In this document: positions 19,754-31,520 of the stretch, one piece after another | How the letters are laid out: the number at the start of each line of letters is the position of its first letter | How positions within the stretch are numbered: the first letter of the stretch is position 1 | NCBI GenBank assembly: GCA_030686995.1 | Contig: JARVZY010002396.1 | Span: 62,001 to 126,000 of the forward strand | Direction of reading: 5' to 3' | DNA: 64,000 bases | Source: Artemisia argyi | Taxonomy: Eukaryota; Streptophyta; Magnoliopsida; Asterales; Asteraceae | The notes under the pieces: model-generated | What the model saw: the letters and a program-made list of their open reading frames with translations, nothing else | Databases searched by the model: none | Told to the model about the DNA's origin: nothing | Translations under genes and position numbers: made by a program

Positions 19754-20564
19754 GGACGCACCTCTATGAGACACAAGCAGGCTCAATAGCAGCAATTATT
19801 GTATGTTGTAATTAATCTTGGTACAATCCTAGAAATTCCATATGTACACGAAGTATTCGATGAAAACAAAACAATAGTCTTGTTTTTATCATTAAATAAA
19901 GTAGAAAAATGTTTGCTAACACAGACTTTTGTTATTTATCGATAACCATGATGCTTATGTGCTAAAAAAATGAGACGGGCAACAACAAGAAAAAAAACAT
20001 CAATATATTCAGAAGGAAGAAGTTTTAAATTCTTGACTGATAGTGATGAACAACAAGATTCCTGTAGACCGAATAGTAGTCTGGTTTGATCCCAACAAAT
20101 ACTATAATCCAAAATGCTAATACAAGGAATGTAATTTTTTTATAGTTGATTGTCTTTTATGAGGTAGTAATTACAAACTTTTTTTATGAATTATAATTTT
20201 TTGCTTCAAATCTTTGAATAAGTCATCCAACAACAAAACTTTATATACTTCCAACCAACTACTATTAATCTATAGTTTCCTGATTAATTTGAGATTTAAG
20301 AAATTAAGTTACTGCTTATACATTATCTCCTTGTAAAATGTCTGGCATTTATGATCATATTTGACCTTAGAATAAAAAGGTATTCGTCGAGAACCAGATA
20401 ATTGTCGTGTAAATTTCTCTTATTAGTTTTCACCATTGAAGAAACTATGGCAGTTACAGAAAACAAAACCAACGAATAAATCTTACAAACAAAATACTAC
20501 TACGTATAAGCAACATACAAGAAAATTCACTCAAAAGTATCGATAACACCACAAAATGTGTTAC
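19754..20564. other. Intergenic between b561 copies A and B
   Basis: AT-rich. No gene or clear repeat recognised. It must contain the promoter of copy B and the 3' end signals of copy A. Confidence 0.5.
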
Positions 20565-21921
20565 TCAAGCAAAGCGAGCAAGAGAGACCGAAAGATCAAC
20601 TGTGATCCCAAACAAAAGGATTGCTAAAGCAAGAAAGTTGATCAAATAACTTTCTCCGTTATTTGTGAGCTGCAAGAATGTGAACTTCTGCATCAGTCCA
20701 GTTTCAGCTGCGCATATCGCCATGTATAACAACACTCTTCCTCCAGACAAATGCCATGGTGCTAGCCGCCTTCTTGTATATTCTGATGCTTTTGGAAACA
20801 CAAATAAACTGAACCCGAATAGCCACTGTCCAAAATATGCGATAAATAAGCAAACAAATGTAAGATTTACCATCACAGCAAAATCTTTACTACTTATTTC
20901 ATAAGCCTGTTAGTATATGAAGCTTCATATCAAGTTTCCAATAAAATTAAGTTAACTGAACATAAATATGTTGAGCTATAAAATCCTTTTGTAGTTCTTA
21001 ACTTATATGTGTACTTTGCCTTCTTTTTTCTTTTTCTTTTTTTTCTTTTCTTTTTTTGTTCAACAAAACCCGCAGCAGAGTCAGAAAACCTATGAAAATG
21101 GTGATGAAATTTACAATCTGGTTTGGGACAGATATTCAATCTGTAATAGATGAATTTATTCGGAAATTATTAAACACCTTTTTTTAACTATAAAAGTTTT
21201 CCGCACGGGGGCAAAATTAAAGGTCCTCTTGATTAGTCATCAAATCAAATAAAATGACATGAAAATAAATATAGAAAAAGTTTTGCACATTACCTGCAAG
21301 ATGAACATGCAAAATGTGCCGATTCCAATCCATGAATGCAAGCTATACATGTCAACAATATTCATCTTATCGTGGAACTTGAATGCTGCATGTATCCCCA
21401 CAATGCCCAAAACAAGAGCCGAAAAGTTCAAGAACATATGTAGATACTTTTGTGTTGGCCTAGGTGCTGGTACTGTCTTGTATGCCATCATTGCTGCTCC
21501 AATAAATATTGTGTTATATAACACAACACTTTGTACCAAATAAAGAATTTAAGAAAAAATAATAATACCTTCACCAGTGAGGAATATGAATCCAAAGAAC
21601 ATAAGAAAAGGGTGAACCTGCAAAGAAATATCATCAATTCCACGAAAAAAAAATAAAAAATAAAAAAATAAAAATAAAAATAAAAATAAAGAAAGAAAGA
21701 AAGAAAGAAAGTTCAAGCTTGGATGGCTTTTATTAAAATGAATGAAAGTAAGTTTGATTTACATTGAATATACGATATGGATTCGATGAATCAAGGTCGA
21801 GTCCTTCACGATGATGCAGCAACCATATAAGCATAAGGATGTTTGCTAAGATACCGAAGAGGTGTGCTGATACTGTGATGTTGGAGGCAGTCCTCGAGAA
21901 TGGCGTAACGGCGTTGTCCAT
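20565..21921 (-). CDS. Cytochrome b561 copy A (transmembrane ascorbate ferrireductase type)
   Basis: Exons 21763-21921, 21569-21617, 21294-21493 and 20565-20825 (159, 49, 200 and 261 bp) join in phase to 222 aa, with GT/AG at all three introns. Four heme histidines are present: H55 (VHPF), H88 (KYLHMF), H122 (YSLHSWIG) and H161 (APWH). Basic residues after AYK fit the cytosolic ascorbate site. It should be a six-helix membrane protein moving electrons from ascorbate across the tonoplast or another endomembrane. It differs enough from copy B (for example KFTFLQLTNNGES against FHGLRREQEA in the last loop) to suggest an older duplication. Intron 1 has A/T-rich and GAAA repeats (about 21643-21711). 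Confidence 0.9.
21643..21711 (+). repeat. AAATA/GAAA microsatellite in copy A intron 1
   Basis: Runs of AAAAATAAAAATA followed by GAAAGAAAGAAAG. Simple repeat, no other content. Confidence 0.8.
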
Positions 21922-23916
21922 TGCAAATGTAGATCAGCTGGCGCTTCTGATCGCTTAACTATTTTAGGTATTATATGGTCTACTATAGATCTTGTGAATA
22001 TATAATGTGACAAAAGTATCTAAGTCTATAAACTTTGCTTGATATCATAGGTTTGGTATCAAGGGAGACTTGTGCTTTTGCAAAGGCTTCAACATGAAGG
22101 GGGATTAAGCCAGCTAAAGGGAATATGTTCTAGGTCACCCTTCTGGTTCAACAAGGGGCCCATCATGACCATATTTCGGGCAAAAAAGAGAAACTTCGGT
22201 TGTCATTTCATATAATCTTCATATGTACACCTTTTTTGGAATTACAGCTTATCTTCTGTTACATTTTTGGAATCAAGTGTACTGATTCTTAGCTTCTGAG
22301 TATTAATTTTGCCAAATTGCTGCAAAAATCCTGCAGTCAACGTACTAATCCTATGAAAACCAGTAAAAGTAATAGCTTGAGAGTTAAGATACCAATCATA
22401 CCATATGCTTCATATGGAACAAGCGCTATATATGTTCTTTGAACAGCAACCAAATAATTCACATTCATATATGCGCTAAAACTTGAACCCACAACCTATG
22501 GTTGCAAGGCCTTGCTAACCAACAGGTTGAGCATTATTTAGCTGGTTAAAAGGGCTAAAGATTTTCATGACGAGGAACAGATAATTTAGCTGATTAACAT
22601 ACATGATCAACCGGAACACCAGAATAGCATGGAAAAGCGGACCCACTTGTAAAGCCCAAACCTTCTGGGTGAATGGAGTAACAGATCCCCATCACTAACC
22701 AAGAGCAAGCTTATGACACTCTGGATGAAGCAAACTATAACCCAACAATGAACTTCAAACTGCTTATTGAAAACTTACATAACTTACAAATAATCATATA
22801 AAGACTTTAGATTAACAAAATTCAAAACAATCTCGAATTTGCTTATTTGGTACTCCGTATATCAGAACACAATATGTAGACAACGGTACTGATAAGCAAT
22901 CCCAATTCCCAAACACCCCTTTATAATGTGAATTATTCATGATCATGGTGTGAAGTGGTACGATATCAGGAAGCAAGCTAACCATACATGACCAAGAACC
23001 TCCAACAAGCCAACAACTAAGCAAAATATAAAAGCTAGCCACAAACCATTCCTGATTGCTGCGCAACGGACCTAATGTAACAACACAGGCCAAATAGAGC
23101 ATCTGCCTGAGTAACTATATCAAGCTTCAAACACAAAGAATCTAAGATACTGACTTGAAAATAATTCAGCATATAATTCATCACTTTCTCTTTTTATACC
23201 AACACAAAAATCGAAGCGAAATATACATTTGAATCTATAGTTTTCATACATTAACAAAAAAGATTGTAAACATGAACAATCTATATTAGAGTTAAACACC
23301 ATTACTTACTAAAACTGCATCAAGAATCCATGCCACATAAAGTTCCCAACTTTCCAACATTTCCCACAAAACCAAACAAAAACCGATCACTTACCATCAC
23401 CTATATCAAGATTCGCGAATACGAATACAAACTTCTAAAGCTTTCACTTTTCAGAATACCAATTCATCTTATTTGCTCTTATACAAACACAAAATCGAAT
23501 TGAAATACACATTTGGATCTTTAGTCCTGATACATAACAAATAAGACTTGTAACATCTCAACATTGTTCCACATTCATCACATACTAATCTACATCAAGA
23601 ACCATCATAAGGTTACCAACTTTTCAATCTTTCTCACAAACGACACCAACCCCTGCAGAGCTAATCCAAGATTAAAGTATTAAGATACAAACTTGTAAAT
23701 ATATCATAAATCCATTTTATTAATGCTCTTGTACAAACACAAATCCGAATCGAAATACACATTTGAATCTTCAGTCTTGATACATAAACAAAAAAGATTG
23801 ATAGCACGTCAACAATCCAAAAAAAGTTACACCATTGCTTACTAAAACTATATCAAGAATCCATATAAAGTCGACAACTTTTTCGAGACTTTGCAGATAC
23901 CAAATTACCAACCCCA
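21922..23916. other. Intergenic between b561 copy A and ribose-5-phosphate isomerase
   Basis: No gene recognised. A tRNA-derived fragment may lie near 22490-22535 (inverted GGGTTCAAG and GGTTAGCAAGG motifs). About 23130-23900 carries a three-copy degenerate tandem repeat. Confidence 0.5.
23130..23900. repeat. Three-copy degenerate tandem repeat
   Basis: A core of about 75 bases (ACACAAAATCGAA...GAAATACACATTTG...CTTTAGTC...TACATAA) recurs at about 23203, 23489 and 23740, so the repeat length is about 250-290 bp. The last copy ends against the isomerase stop codon and may form part of its 3' UTR. Confidence 0.65.
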
Positions 23917-24759
23917 TCACTTACTTTTCACACTCACACCATCTTTCCCGGCGATAATAACCGCGGTAGTCATATCAAGAAACAACCCATGTTCCACAAC
24001 CCCTTCAAAAGCCGAAATCTCCTTACCAGCACTCCAAGCATCCTTAATGGGCGTCTTGAAATACAAATCCACAATATAATTCATATTATCAGTAACATAA
24101 GGCTTGCCATCACCATCTAACCTCAACTTAGCATCACATCCTTCACTCTTAAACAACTCTTGCAACCTAACTAAATTATACTTCCAACAAAACTGCACAA
24201 CTTCAACAGGCATAGCTAAACCACTACCACCTAGACCAGTAACAAGCTTAGAATCATCAACCACCACAACAAACTTATCACTAGCAGCTTCCACCATTTT
24301 CTCTCTTAACAAAGCACCACCTCTGCCTTTAACTAAGTTAAGATCAGGGTCAACTTCATCTGCACCATCAATAGCAAGATCAAGCTTAGGATGGTCATCT
24401 AGTATAGACAAAGGGATACCTAGTGAAGCAGCTTGTTCTTGGGTTCTTTTTGAAGTGGGTACTCCTATAATGTTGGTAAGTTGACCTGAAGCTAAAAGCT
24501 GGCCTATTTTGTCAACTACAAAAGCTGCTGTGGAGCCTGTACCTAAGCCTAGGACCATGCCTGAGGAGACATATTCTACTGCTTTGTCTGCTGCTAGTTT
24601 TTTAAGGTCATCTTGTGTTAAGGGCTGCACTGGTGTGGGCGCTGAGAAGGCTTTGATGGTGAGGTGGCGCGTGGGGGTGAGAGTGGGGGAGAGTGTGGTG
24701 GCTGTGTGGTGGCGGAAGGTGGAGAGTGGTGGGCGTGTGAGGAAAGATAGGGAGGCCAT
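23917..24759 (-). CDS. RPI: Ribose-5-phosphate isomerase A, plastid
   Basis: Converts ribose-5-phosphate to ribulose-5-phosphate in the Calvin cycle and pentose phosphate pathway. A single exon of 280 aa from MASLSFL. The first 40 residues are rich in S, T, P and R with no acidic residues, as in a stroma-targeting peptide. Family motifs: GLGTGSTA (71-78), PTSKRT (101), DGADEVD (131-137), KGRGGALLREK (144-154) and VVDDSK (167). The frame is open 53 codons further upstream (ATG 24918), but that part is a low-complexity TQTQTQT stretch typical of a 5' UTR, and the length from MASL matches plastid homologues. The lack of introns also fits the plastid isoform known from other plants. Confidence 0.93.
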   Translation of the reverse strand: MASLSFLTRPPLSTFRHHTATTLSPTLTPTRHLTIKAFSAPTPVQPLTQDDLKKLAADKAVEYVSSGMVLGLGTGSTAAFVVDKIGQLLASGQLTNIIGVPTSKRTQEQAASLGIPLSILDDHPKLDLAIDGADEVDPDLNLVKGRGGALLREKMVEAASDKFVVVVDDSKLVTGLGGSGLAMPVEVVQFCWKYNLVRLQELFKSEGCDAKLRLDGDGKPYVTDNMNYIVDLYFKTPIKDAWSAGKEISAFEGVVEHGLFLDMTTAVIIAGKDGVSVKSK

Positions 24760-24810
24760 GGTGGTGGTTGGTGGGTGTTGTTTGTTTATCTTATGTTTGA
24801 TCAGATCAAG

Positions 24811-24838
24811 TGTTTGTGTTTGTGTTTGTGTTTGTGTT
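24811..24838 (-). repeat. CACAAA hexamer repeat in the isomerase 5' UTR
   Basis: About four to five copies of CACAAA (minus strand), 52-79 bases upstream of the start codon. A likely length-variable microsatellite in the leader. Confidence 0.75.
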
Positions 24839-24918
24839 GGGCTGACACTGTTTTGTACTTTATTGGAACATAAAAGCTTGGTTGGGTTTTTTTCAAAAGG
24901 ATGAGCCTTTTTGTCCAC

Positions 24919-25913
24919 TACTAAGTTTTAATGGATGTGTTTTTCAGTTTAGGAACCAAACTTTTGCTCCTCAAGATTTTAACTACTTTCTCTTTTTCAA
25001 ACTTCATTTGGGCAATTGGGCATAACTTAAATCGCACCGTTAAGAGTGAAAACGAGCCGAGCCAAGCCAAACCCGAGCTTGACTCATTTGGTGCTCGAGA
25101 AGCTCGAGTTGAGTTTTTATGATCCGAGCTCAAGCAGCTCACGAGTACCCGGGCACGTTCACACCTCTACACCATTTAATAACATTGACGATTATCAAGT
25201 TTTAGGTATGCACTTTAGGTGCCGTCTCATTTCGACTTAATTGAGAAAATTACTTAATCTGGTAATTTGTTAAGCATCTGTTTAGTATAAACTTAATCCA
25301 ACCTAAAAGAAAAAGTTGTGCGGATGTTGCTTATTCCATTAAATCACTGATTTTCCATAATTATTGTCTTCGGGTATCTAGAAAGTCATTAGAGTTAATT
25401 GCATAACCAGTTTTGTATGTAGTTTGACAGATCTTCCTGGTCCAGGACTTCTCTTCTACAAAAATGGTCAATGTGGTTTGACGAGTCTCATTTGCAGGTC
25501 ACATGCATTTATTTTACAGTTTTGAATTAACGGTTTACGGTTGTGAATTAACGGTGTTATGGGAGAGGGAGTGGATCCATAGTGAACTAAATCCGTAAAA
25601 ATATCCGACAAGGGACCAAATCCACAAGACTGGGCAAACAACAGGAACCATTAATGTAATTAACTCTGGTTATTACTCAGCATAATAAGATTACCAAAAA
25701 AAGGTACTGAAACTACTAATTATGGAGTCATTATTTGGTATAAAACTAACAAAACTGAAGCCAGAATGGTATAAAAAGTTAAAAACTACCAAAAACAAAG
25801 TCTCCAATTGAAAAAAATATATCCCTTGAAAACCATGTCTCACGGAATAATGTCTATAAGATGCTAACTTTATCCTATTGTAGCATCTCTTGATAATTTA
25901 CTGGAACCATTTT
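24919..25913. other. Intergenic between isomerase and anthranilate synthase genes
   Basis: Contains the isomerase promoter. Otherwise AT-rich with no recognised gene. A GAGCCGAGCC...GAGCTCG-rich stretch (25050-25150) looks like a decayed transposon end. Confidence 0.5.
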
Positions 25914-28900
25914 TTAGTTACCAGAAACAGCTTCCTTGCTCTCAATCAGTTTGATAAAGTTGCTAACAATGGTCTTGCCTTCAGTTGTTATAATGCTCTC
26001 TGGATGGAACTGCACACCCTGCAATCAAGATAACACAACAATGAGAATTTCATCATATAATAAGATTGTATGAAACATGTTTCTCAGGGGAAAGATTGTC
26101 AATAGCATGTTTTGGTACAATTACTTTTCGGCACTGTTGTAAAACAACAGTTACAAGGCCGGGTAATCGGCGATTACTCGCTACAAGGTCAATGGCCGAT
26201 TAATTGCTGATTACTCGCTACAAGGTCAAAACTCGATCAAACTCGGTCAAAACTTGGGGTTACTCGGACAAATTTGGCCAAAACTCAGTTTGAAGAATTC
26301 GAACAAGTGTGCTAATGTTTCTAAACATATATTTACTCCTATGAACAATTCTATGGTCCTATCAACATGTCATATAGTTTCAAAAAATTTATGTGAAAAT
26401 TCTAATCCGATTAATCCACGATTACTCCCACCCTAGGCAAATTACAAGCTACAAGGTAGTCAACCACCCGACCAGCGTCTTTTACAACCATGCTTTTCTC
26501 AACGACTAGTTTTAGAGTTTCAGTCACGCTATTACTCACAAAAGATTAGAAAACTAAACTTACCAGCAAATGGCGATGCACTTTGTGACGAGCAGCCATA
26601 ACAAGTCCATCCTCTGTCCAGGCTGTCATCTCAAGTACATCGGGAAAGGTGTCCCTATCTATCACAAGACTATGATATCTTCCAACAGTAAATGGGCTGC
26701 CAAGAAATTGTGACGTAAATAAGAGTAAGCAAAACATAATGACCATCACCTGCAACACTAGAAATGTTGTGTTATGGTAACATTTCATCAATGGCATCTA
26801 AAAGATAAGCAAATATTACTTCAGCTAAGTGTTAGTGGCTGGACGTACTTTGATATGCCTGCAAACAAACTGTCTTCACCGCCTTCATTGTGATAAACCA
26901 GTGAACTCTTTCCATGCATAACACCATAAGGAGAACGCACGACTTTCCCTGCAAAAGTTTCTAATTTGTTACCACAGACAAAGAAAAGGACAGACAGTAA
27001 CAGATGTAAAAGAGTTTGCTTTAAGTAGTATTCAAAAAAAGTAAAGATCACACTTGAATCAAAACCAAATTTATATAGCTACGAAATTGAGTTCATTTTT
27101 CTATTCAGGAAGATTGGGAAAAAAAAAAAAAAAAAAAAAAAATGCAGTAAATAAAACTAAAGTATTCTGTAATGAATACTTAAACCACCGGACATTAATG
27201 AACAATAGGGCCTGGCAGAGTTTTGATGCAATGCAGGTCCATGTAATTCCTTTCCAAAAACATCTTAATTCGACTCTTCAAAGAGTGCCTACATTGCAAA
27301 GATACAGGTGTAGGGATACACAATCCTGATATTTGAACACACGGATTTGGCCATTTGGGCATTTGGCAAAGTAAAGAAAATCAGCAATATTGCTGTTGAT
27401 ATGGAAACCAATAAAAGAACCAGATATCTGAAGTTTGTCTAGGATGAAAAGTAGGAAATTGAAGAAATATTGCTCTTTTTTCCTAAAAAGAAAGATGCAA
27501 TATTAGACTTGACCCACTTCAATAAAATTCAATAACATACCTAAAAGGCTAAGATACCCTTAATAAGACAAAACTGCAAATATTTGTAGGCCACAATAAT
27601 TTTCATTAGCAACTTTTACTGATATGCAAGTTTGGGATAGAATCTTCTCCAAAAAGAAAAATTTTCATTTTTAGGATAAATGGTGTAACAGAAGTTAGTA
27701 GCACATCAATGTCCCACTATTCAGGACTACACAATCAAAACTTAACCATTTATGGGAGCAACTGATTAAAGAGACAATGAATGCACTGAAGTAGTCAACT
27801 AGCCACCATGGAAAGAAGAATCTTATTGATACCTTATCCAGGTTTCTGATTATACAACTAGCATTCCACCAACTATTTGCAAGAAAACCTTGCTCTGTAT
27901 TCAAGTCTATGAAAATTGTGCGATTCATTATAAGTAACACCTCGCCATACTATTCACACAACCAAAAGTTAACTTTCTTAGACTTACTCATCATTTCCAA
28001 CCTCTGGTAAAAACTAAAACTAGAATTAGATATTAATAAATTTTTCTATGCCTATTTGTCAGGTCGCACCCATCTAACGCACTCTGTATAGTCATGATTT
28101 CTGCTCAGTATGAGTCCCTAATACCTCAAATTACTTTATATCTTTCCATCCATTCGACGAGTTTATGTGTATAGGACATCACAAGAAATGATACGATTTT
28201 ACACTAAATGGTCCCTTTGAGGTACTACATCACAAGAAACAAAATCAATGTTATAATGTCAGAACAACTCACCTCCAAAAGCTTCGCCAATGCACTGTAA
28301 TCCCATGCACACACCAAAAAGAGGTACCTCAGGTCCAAGTTCCAGAACTGTTTGTAATGATATTCCTGAATCTTGTGGTGCACCTGTAGAAAGAGAAATG
28401 TTTAATATGAATTTAAACTGATTAGGATTTATGAAGGTAAAATTTTAGACGCAAAATAGGCACAACCATTATCTTACCTGGTCCGGGAGATATAAGAATT
28501 CCTCTAGGATTTTTTCTATAAAACACAATATCACAATTTCAAAATCAGTAAAAAGAAAAAAGATAAATTGTGTGCGCGTATGTCTATCTAGCGCGGCTAT
28601 CACATATAATCCACATGCAAAATTTGGAAATACTTAGTAAAATCGATTAAGGTATAGGATTAATTACTTTCTTAGTTCATCCACAGTAAGCTCATCATTT
28701 CGGTATACCTCAAAGTTGCATCCCAGCTCTCCCATATACTACAGATTAAGAAGAGGTATTAGTATAAAAGTCAACAAACAGCCGTGTGCAAGTAATTGAC
28801 CACCTGAAACAGTTTGGAAGTAATCTGCGTTGTATATCTATAATCAATCAATGTAAAGTGACCAGATATAATCATGTCGTTAATTCACTTTTGCAGCACT

Positions 28901-29395
28901 CAAGAATTATCCAATAGTTACCCACAAAGGTAAAATGATTTTAAAGGAACAGATATACATACATATTGACTCATGCTTTTCTTCTTCTAAATTCCATCAA
29001 TACTGTCATGGAATAGCTATGAATAAGTTTCACGTTATTGTTTTGATTCAAAATCAGATTCACTTTCCAATATTGCATTGTGGGACAGTAATTATATGCA
29101 TAATAGAATAAGAGGAAATAACCTGGCAAAGGTTATAAGTGAAGCTGTCATAATTGTCGATGACAATTATGGGACTGCTATTTTTGGCCATGGCACCCAT
29201 TGATCCTGAGGATTCTTTCTCAGAGACGGCAAGGCATATTCTTGGGATAACTCTAGTTCCCTTTGATCGCATACCACGTAAGGTAACATCATTTAAAGGT
29301 AACTGTGAAGCCCTGCTGAGATTCGGTGTCTTCTTAGGCAACAACGAAGTTCTTAGTTGAACGGATAAGTTGTGAGGCAATGATAAAGCCACCAT
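25914..29395 (-). CDS. ASB: Anthranilate synthase beta subunit (glutamine amidotransferase), plastid
   Basis: Supplies ammonia from glutamine to the alpha subunit for anthranilate synthesis, the first committed step to tryptophan. Seven exons: 29123-29395, 28668-28738, 28478-28515, 28273-28383, 26849-26948, 26564-26696 and 25914-26018. All have GT/AG ends and join in phase to 276 aa, the length of the Arabidopsis protein. A serine/arginine-rich transit peptide precedes VIDNYDSFTYNL (about 78). The class I amidotransferase triad is Cys153 in GVCMGLQ with His247 and Glu249 in FHPES. Intron 4 is long (1.3 kb). A good 3' splice site (CACTGCAG) between the ATG and about 29420 implies a 5' UTR intron. 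Confidence 0.95.
26120..26495. mobile_element. Decayed hAT-like MITE in ASB intron 6
   Basis: Opens with CACTGTTGTAAAA and closes with TTTTACAACCATG, with GGCGATTACTCG-type motifs inside. It resembles the 494-bp MITE at 6856-7349. Target duplications are not clear. Confidence 0.4.
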
Positions 29396-29574
29396 TCTTC
29401 GTATCTTCTATCAATTCTGCAGTGAAAAAAGTTCTATATATAAATATACTTTCACTTTGTAATTTGCGTCCAGAAAAGTACTAAAAAAATAATGATACAA
29501 CCCAATTTAGATACCATATATTAGAACATGGAACATTCTAAGATTAAGATCAAAATCTAACGGGGTTAAAAGTT

Positions 29575-30750
29575 TATGCCTGTCAATTTGTAAGATCTCT
29601 TGACGATAATACCGCTTTAACTTCAAAACATATGATAATCGCTTATTTGAAATCAACCAAGCATCGTCTTAAGAACGATTTAAGTCGCATGTACTAAAAA
29701 TCAACCCTTCGATGTTTGGTAGGACAAAGTAACATAAAACATTTTCCCAACATAGATATTCAGGTCAATTTATTCATTCTTCCGGAAACTCCTTGACTTA
29801 TATTTGAAGTTAGTTAAATTACTATTTTCTAGAGTGAGGGTCGATGCAAATCTGAAAACTAATTTCTTAATTTAAATGGTCAGCGTTGCTCTTTCCATTT
29901 ATGCCTTCTACCTTCAAATGACGGATAGTCAAGTTACATTTTAGTTATCTCAAAACACACGAAAGCAGAAGAAAAAAAACAATAATATGAAGCTGTCACA
30001 ACTTTGTTAAAGGAAGAGTTACAATGTTGATTAATAATCCTTATAAAAGGCGTTATTAATTAAATCGAGTGCATTTAGATGATGACTACTTGCAGAGTTC
30101 CATATCACCGACTCTTGAATACAAGGATAAATAGCAGTCACTTATACTATAAATTCATAAAAACTAATCATTCGGTTTCACAAATGTAACAGATTCTTAA
30201 TAAAACCAAAAATGGATTAACGAAAAGTTCCTCTTTCGGCAATAAAGGTTTTTATTTTTATGAGATTATTACAGTTATACTTGTAGCTATTTTATAATCA
30301 TGCTTGTAACCAATTATTGTACAGATAATAATCAAATGAATAAACAAAAATGCTACTAATCAAATGTACATAATCAATCAGAAACCTAATTATATACCTC
30401 CTGTGAACAAGACAAATTAGAAAATAATAAACAATAACAAATTAATGAAATAGCAAACAAATGAATTAGGGTCGGTGTGTGTTTGTGTGTGTGTTTGTGC
30501 GTGTGCGTGTGTGTGTGTAGAGAAAAAGAAAGAACCTAGTATTGGGTTATGGCAGCTTGAAGGTCTCTGTTACTATGAAAAAAATGGGGACATGAAAAGA
30601 ACTGCTGGGACTGATTTTGTTTCAGGGTTTTATACTTCTATTACCATTTAATGTACTTCTATTACCATTTAATGTTATACATTTTTCTTATTAAATGACA
30701 TAACTTTTTGGCTAAAATAGTTACTGTATGAATTAATTGTGCATCGCTAA
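29575..30750 (-). repeat. ASB promoter/5' UTR duplication, inner copy
   Basis: About 1.18 kb that recurs at 30751-33700 (with insertions there). On the minus strand it holds a possible 5' UTR exon ending CCCAATACTAG followed by GTTCTTTC (donor near 30534), just upstream of a GT/CA repeat. The matching acceptor is upstream of the ASB start. The inner copy keeps the empty site (ATAATCAAATG near 30330) of the transposon found in the outer copy. Confidence 0.7.
30480..30521 (+). repeat. GT/TTTG microsatellite
   Basis: Interrupted GT repeat next to the predicted 5' UTR splice donor of ASB. A shorter version is present in the outer duplicate near 33409. Confidence 0.75.
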
Positions 30751-30981
30751 AGTTTATGCTTGCTAATTTTTATCTGTTGACAATAATGCCGCTTTAACTT
30801 CGAAATATATGATAATCGCTTATTTGAAATCAACCAAGTATCATCTTAAGAATGATTCAAGTCGTGTGTGCTAAAAAGAGTAACCCTTCAATGTTTGGCA
30901 GGACAAAGTAACATATAACATTTTCCCAACATAGATATTCAAGTTAGTTTATTCATTCTTCCAAAAACTACTTGACTTATC

Positions 30982-31215
30982 CACAAAAGGTGTGAATTGG
31001 CGGGAACACCCTAACTCCGGGTGCCTTTTGGCTCCCGCCATTGTCCACCCCACAAGGAATAGTTCCGGCAACTCTCCTGGCGAGTGGGGCACCAACTGGA
31101 ATGAGCAAGAGCCGAGACTCGAACCCTTGACCTTTTATCCACAAAATCTCTCCGGTGGGCCAATGGGTTTTTCGGAGGAGGGTACCAACTGAGCCAAAGC
31201 CCTTTGGGTTTTTCG
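30982..31215 (-). mobile_element. tRNA-derived SINE
   Basis: The minus strand has a pol III box A (TGGCTCAGTTGGTACC) and box B (GGGTTCGAGTCTCGGCTC) about 60 bases apart, followed by a GC-rich body. This is the layout of plant Au-type SINEs. It is absent from the inner duplicate copy, so it came after the duplication. Confidence 0.75.
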
Positions 31216-31520
31216 GAAAACTCCTTGACTGCCACAACTTTGCTAAAGGAAGAGTTATAAAAGGCTTTATTAATTAAATGGAGTCCATGACTACTTCCAA
31301 AGTTCCATATCGCCGACTCTTCACTTTAAGGATTAGTGGTAACACATTCTTAAGGGGAGGAATGAATAAGAAGCTGCCTAATCCTAGTAAATCTTAATAA
31401 AACTAAATACATGTTTTAAAGGTTATCATTTTTATGAGATTATTACAGTTAGCTACAGTATTTTATAATAATCATGCTTGTAACCAATTATTGTACAGAT
31501 AAAAATAATTAATAATCAAA

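Noticed and set aside
22812..23302. Two minus-strand ORFs (96 and 60 codons)
   Set aside because: No family resemblance and no splice context; they overlap the spacer and tandem repeat next to the isomerase gene.
24509..24904. 131-codon plus-strand ORF opposite the isomerase
   Set aside because: It is antisense to the isomerase transit-peptide region and the CACAAA repeat; a GC-bias shadow.
24760..24918. N-terminal extension of the isomerase from ATG 24918
   Set aside because: The TQTQTQT stretch comes from a microsatellite, and the MASL start gives the usual plastid precursor length.
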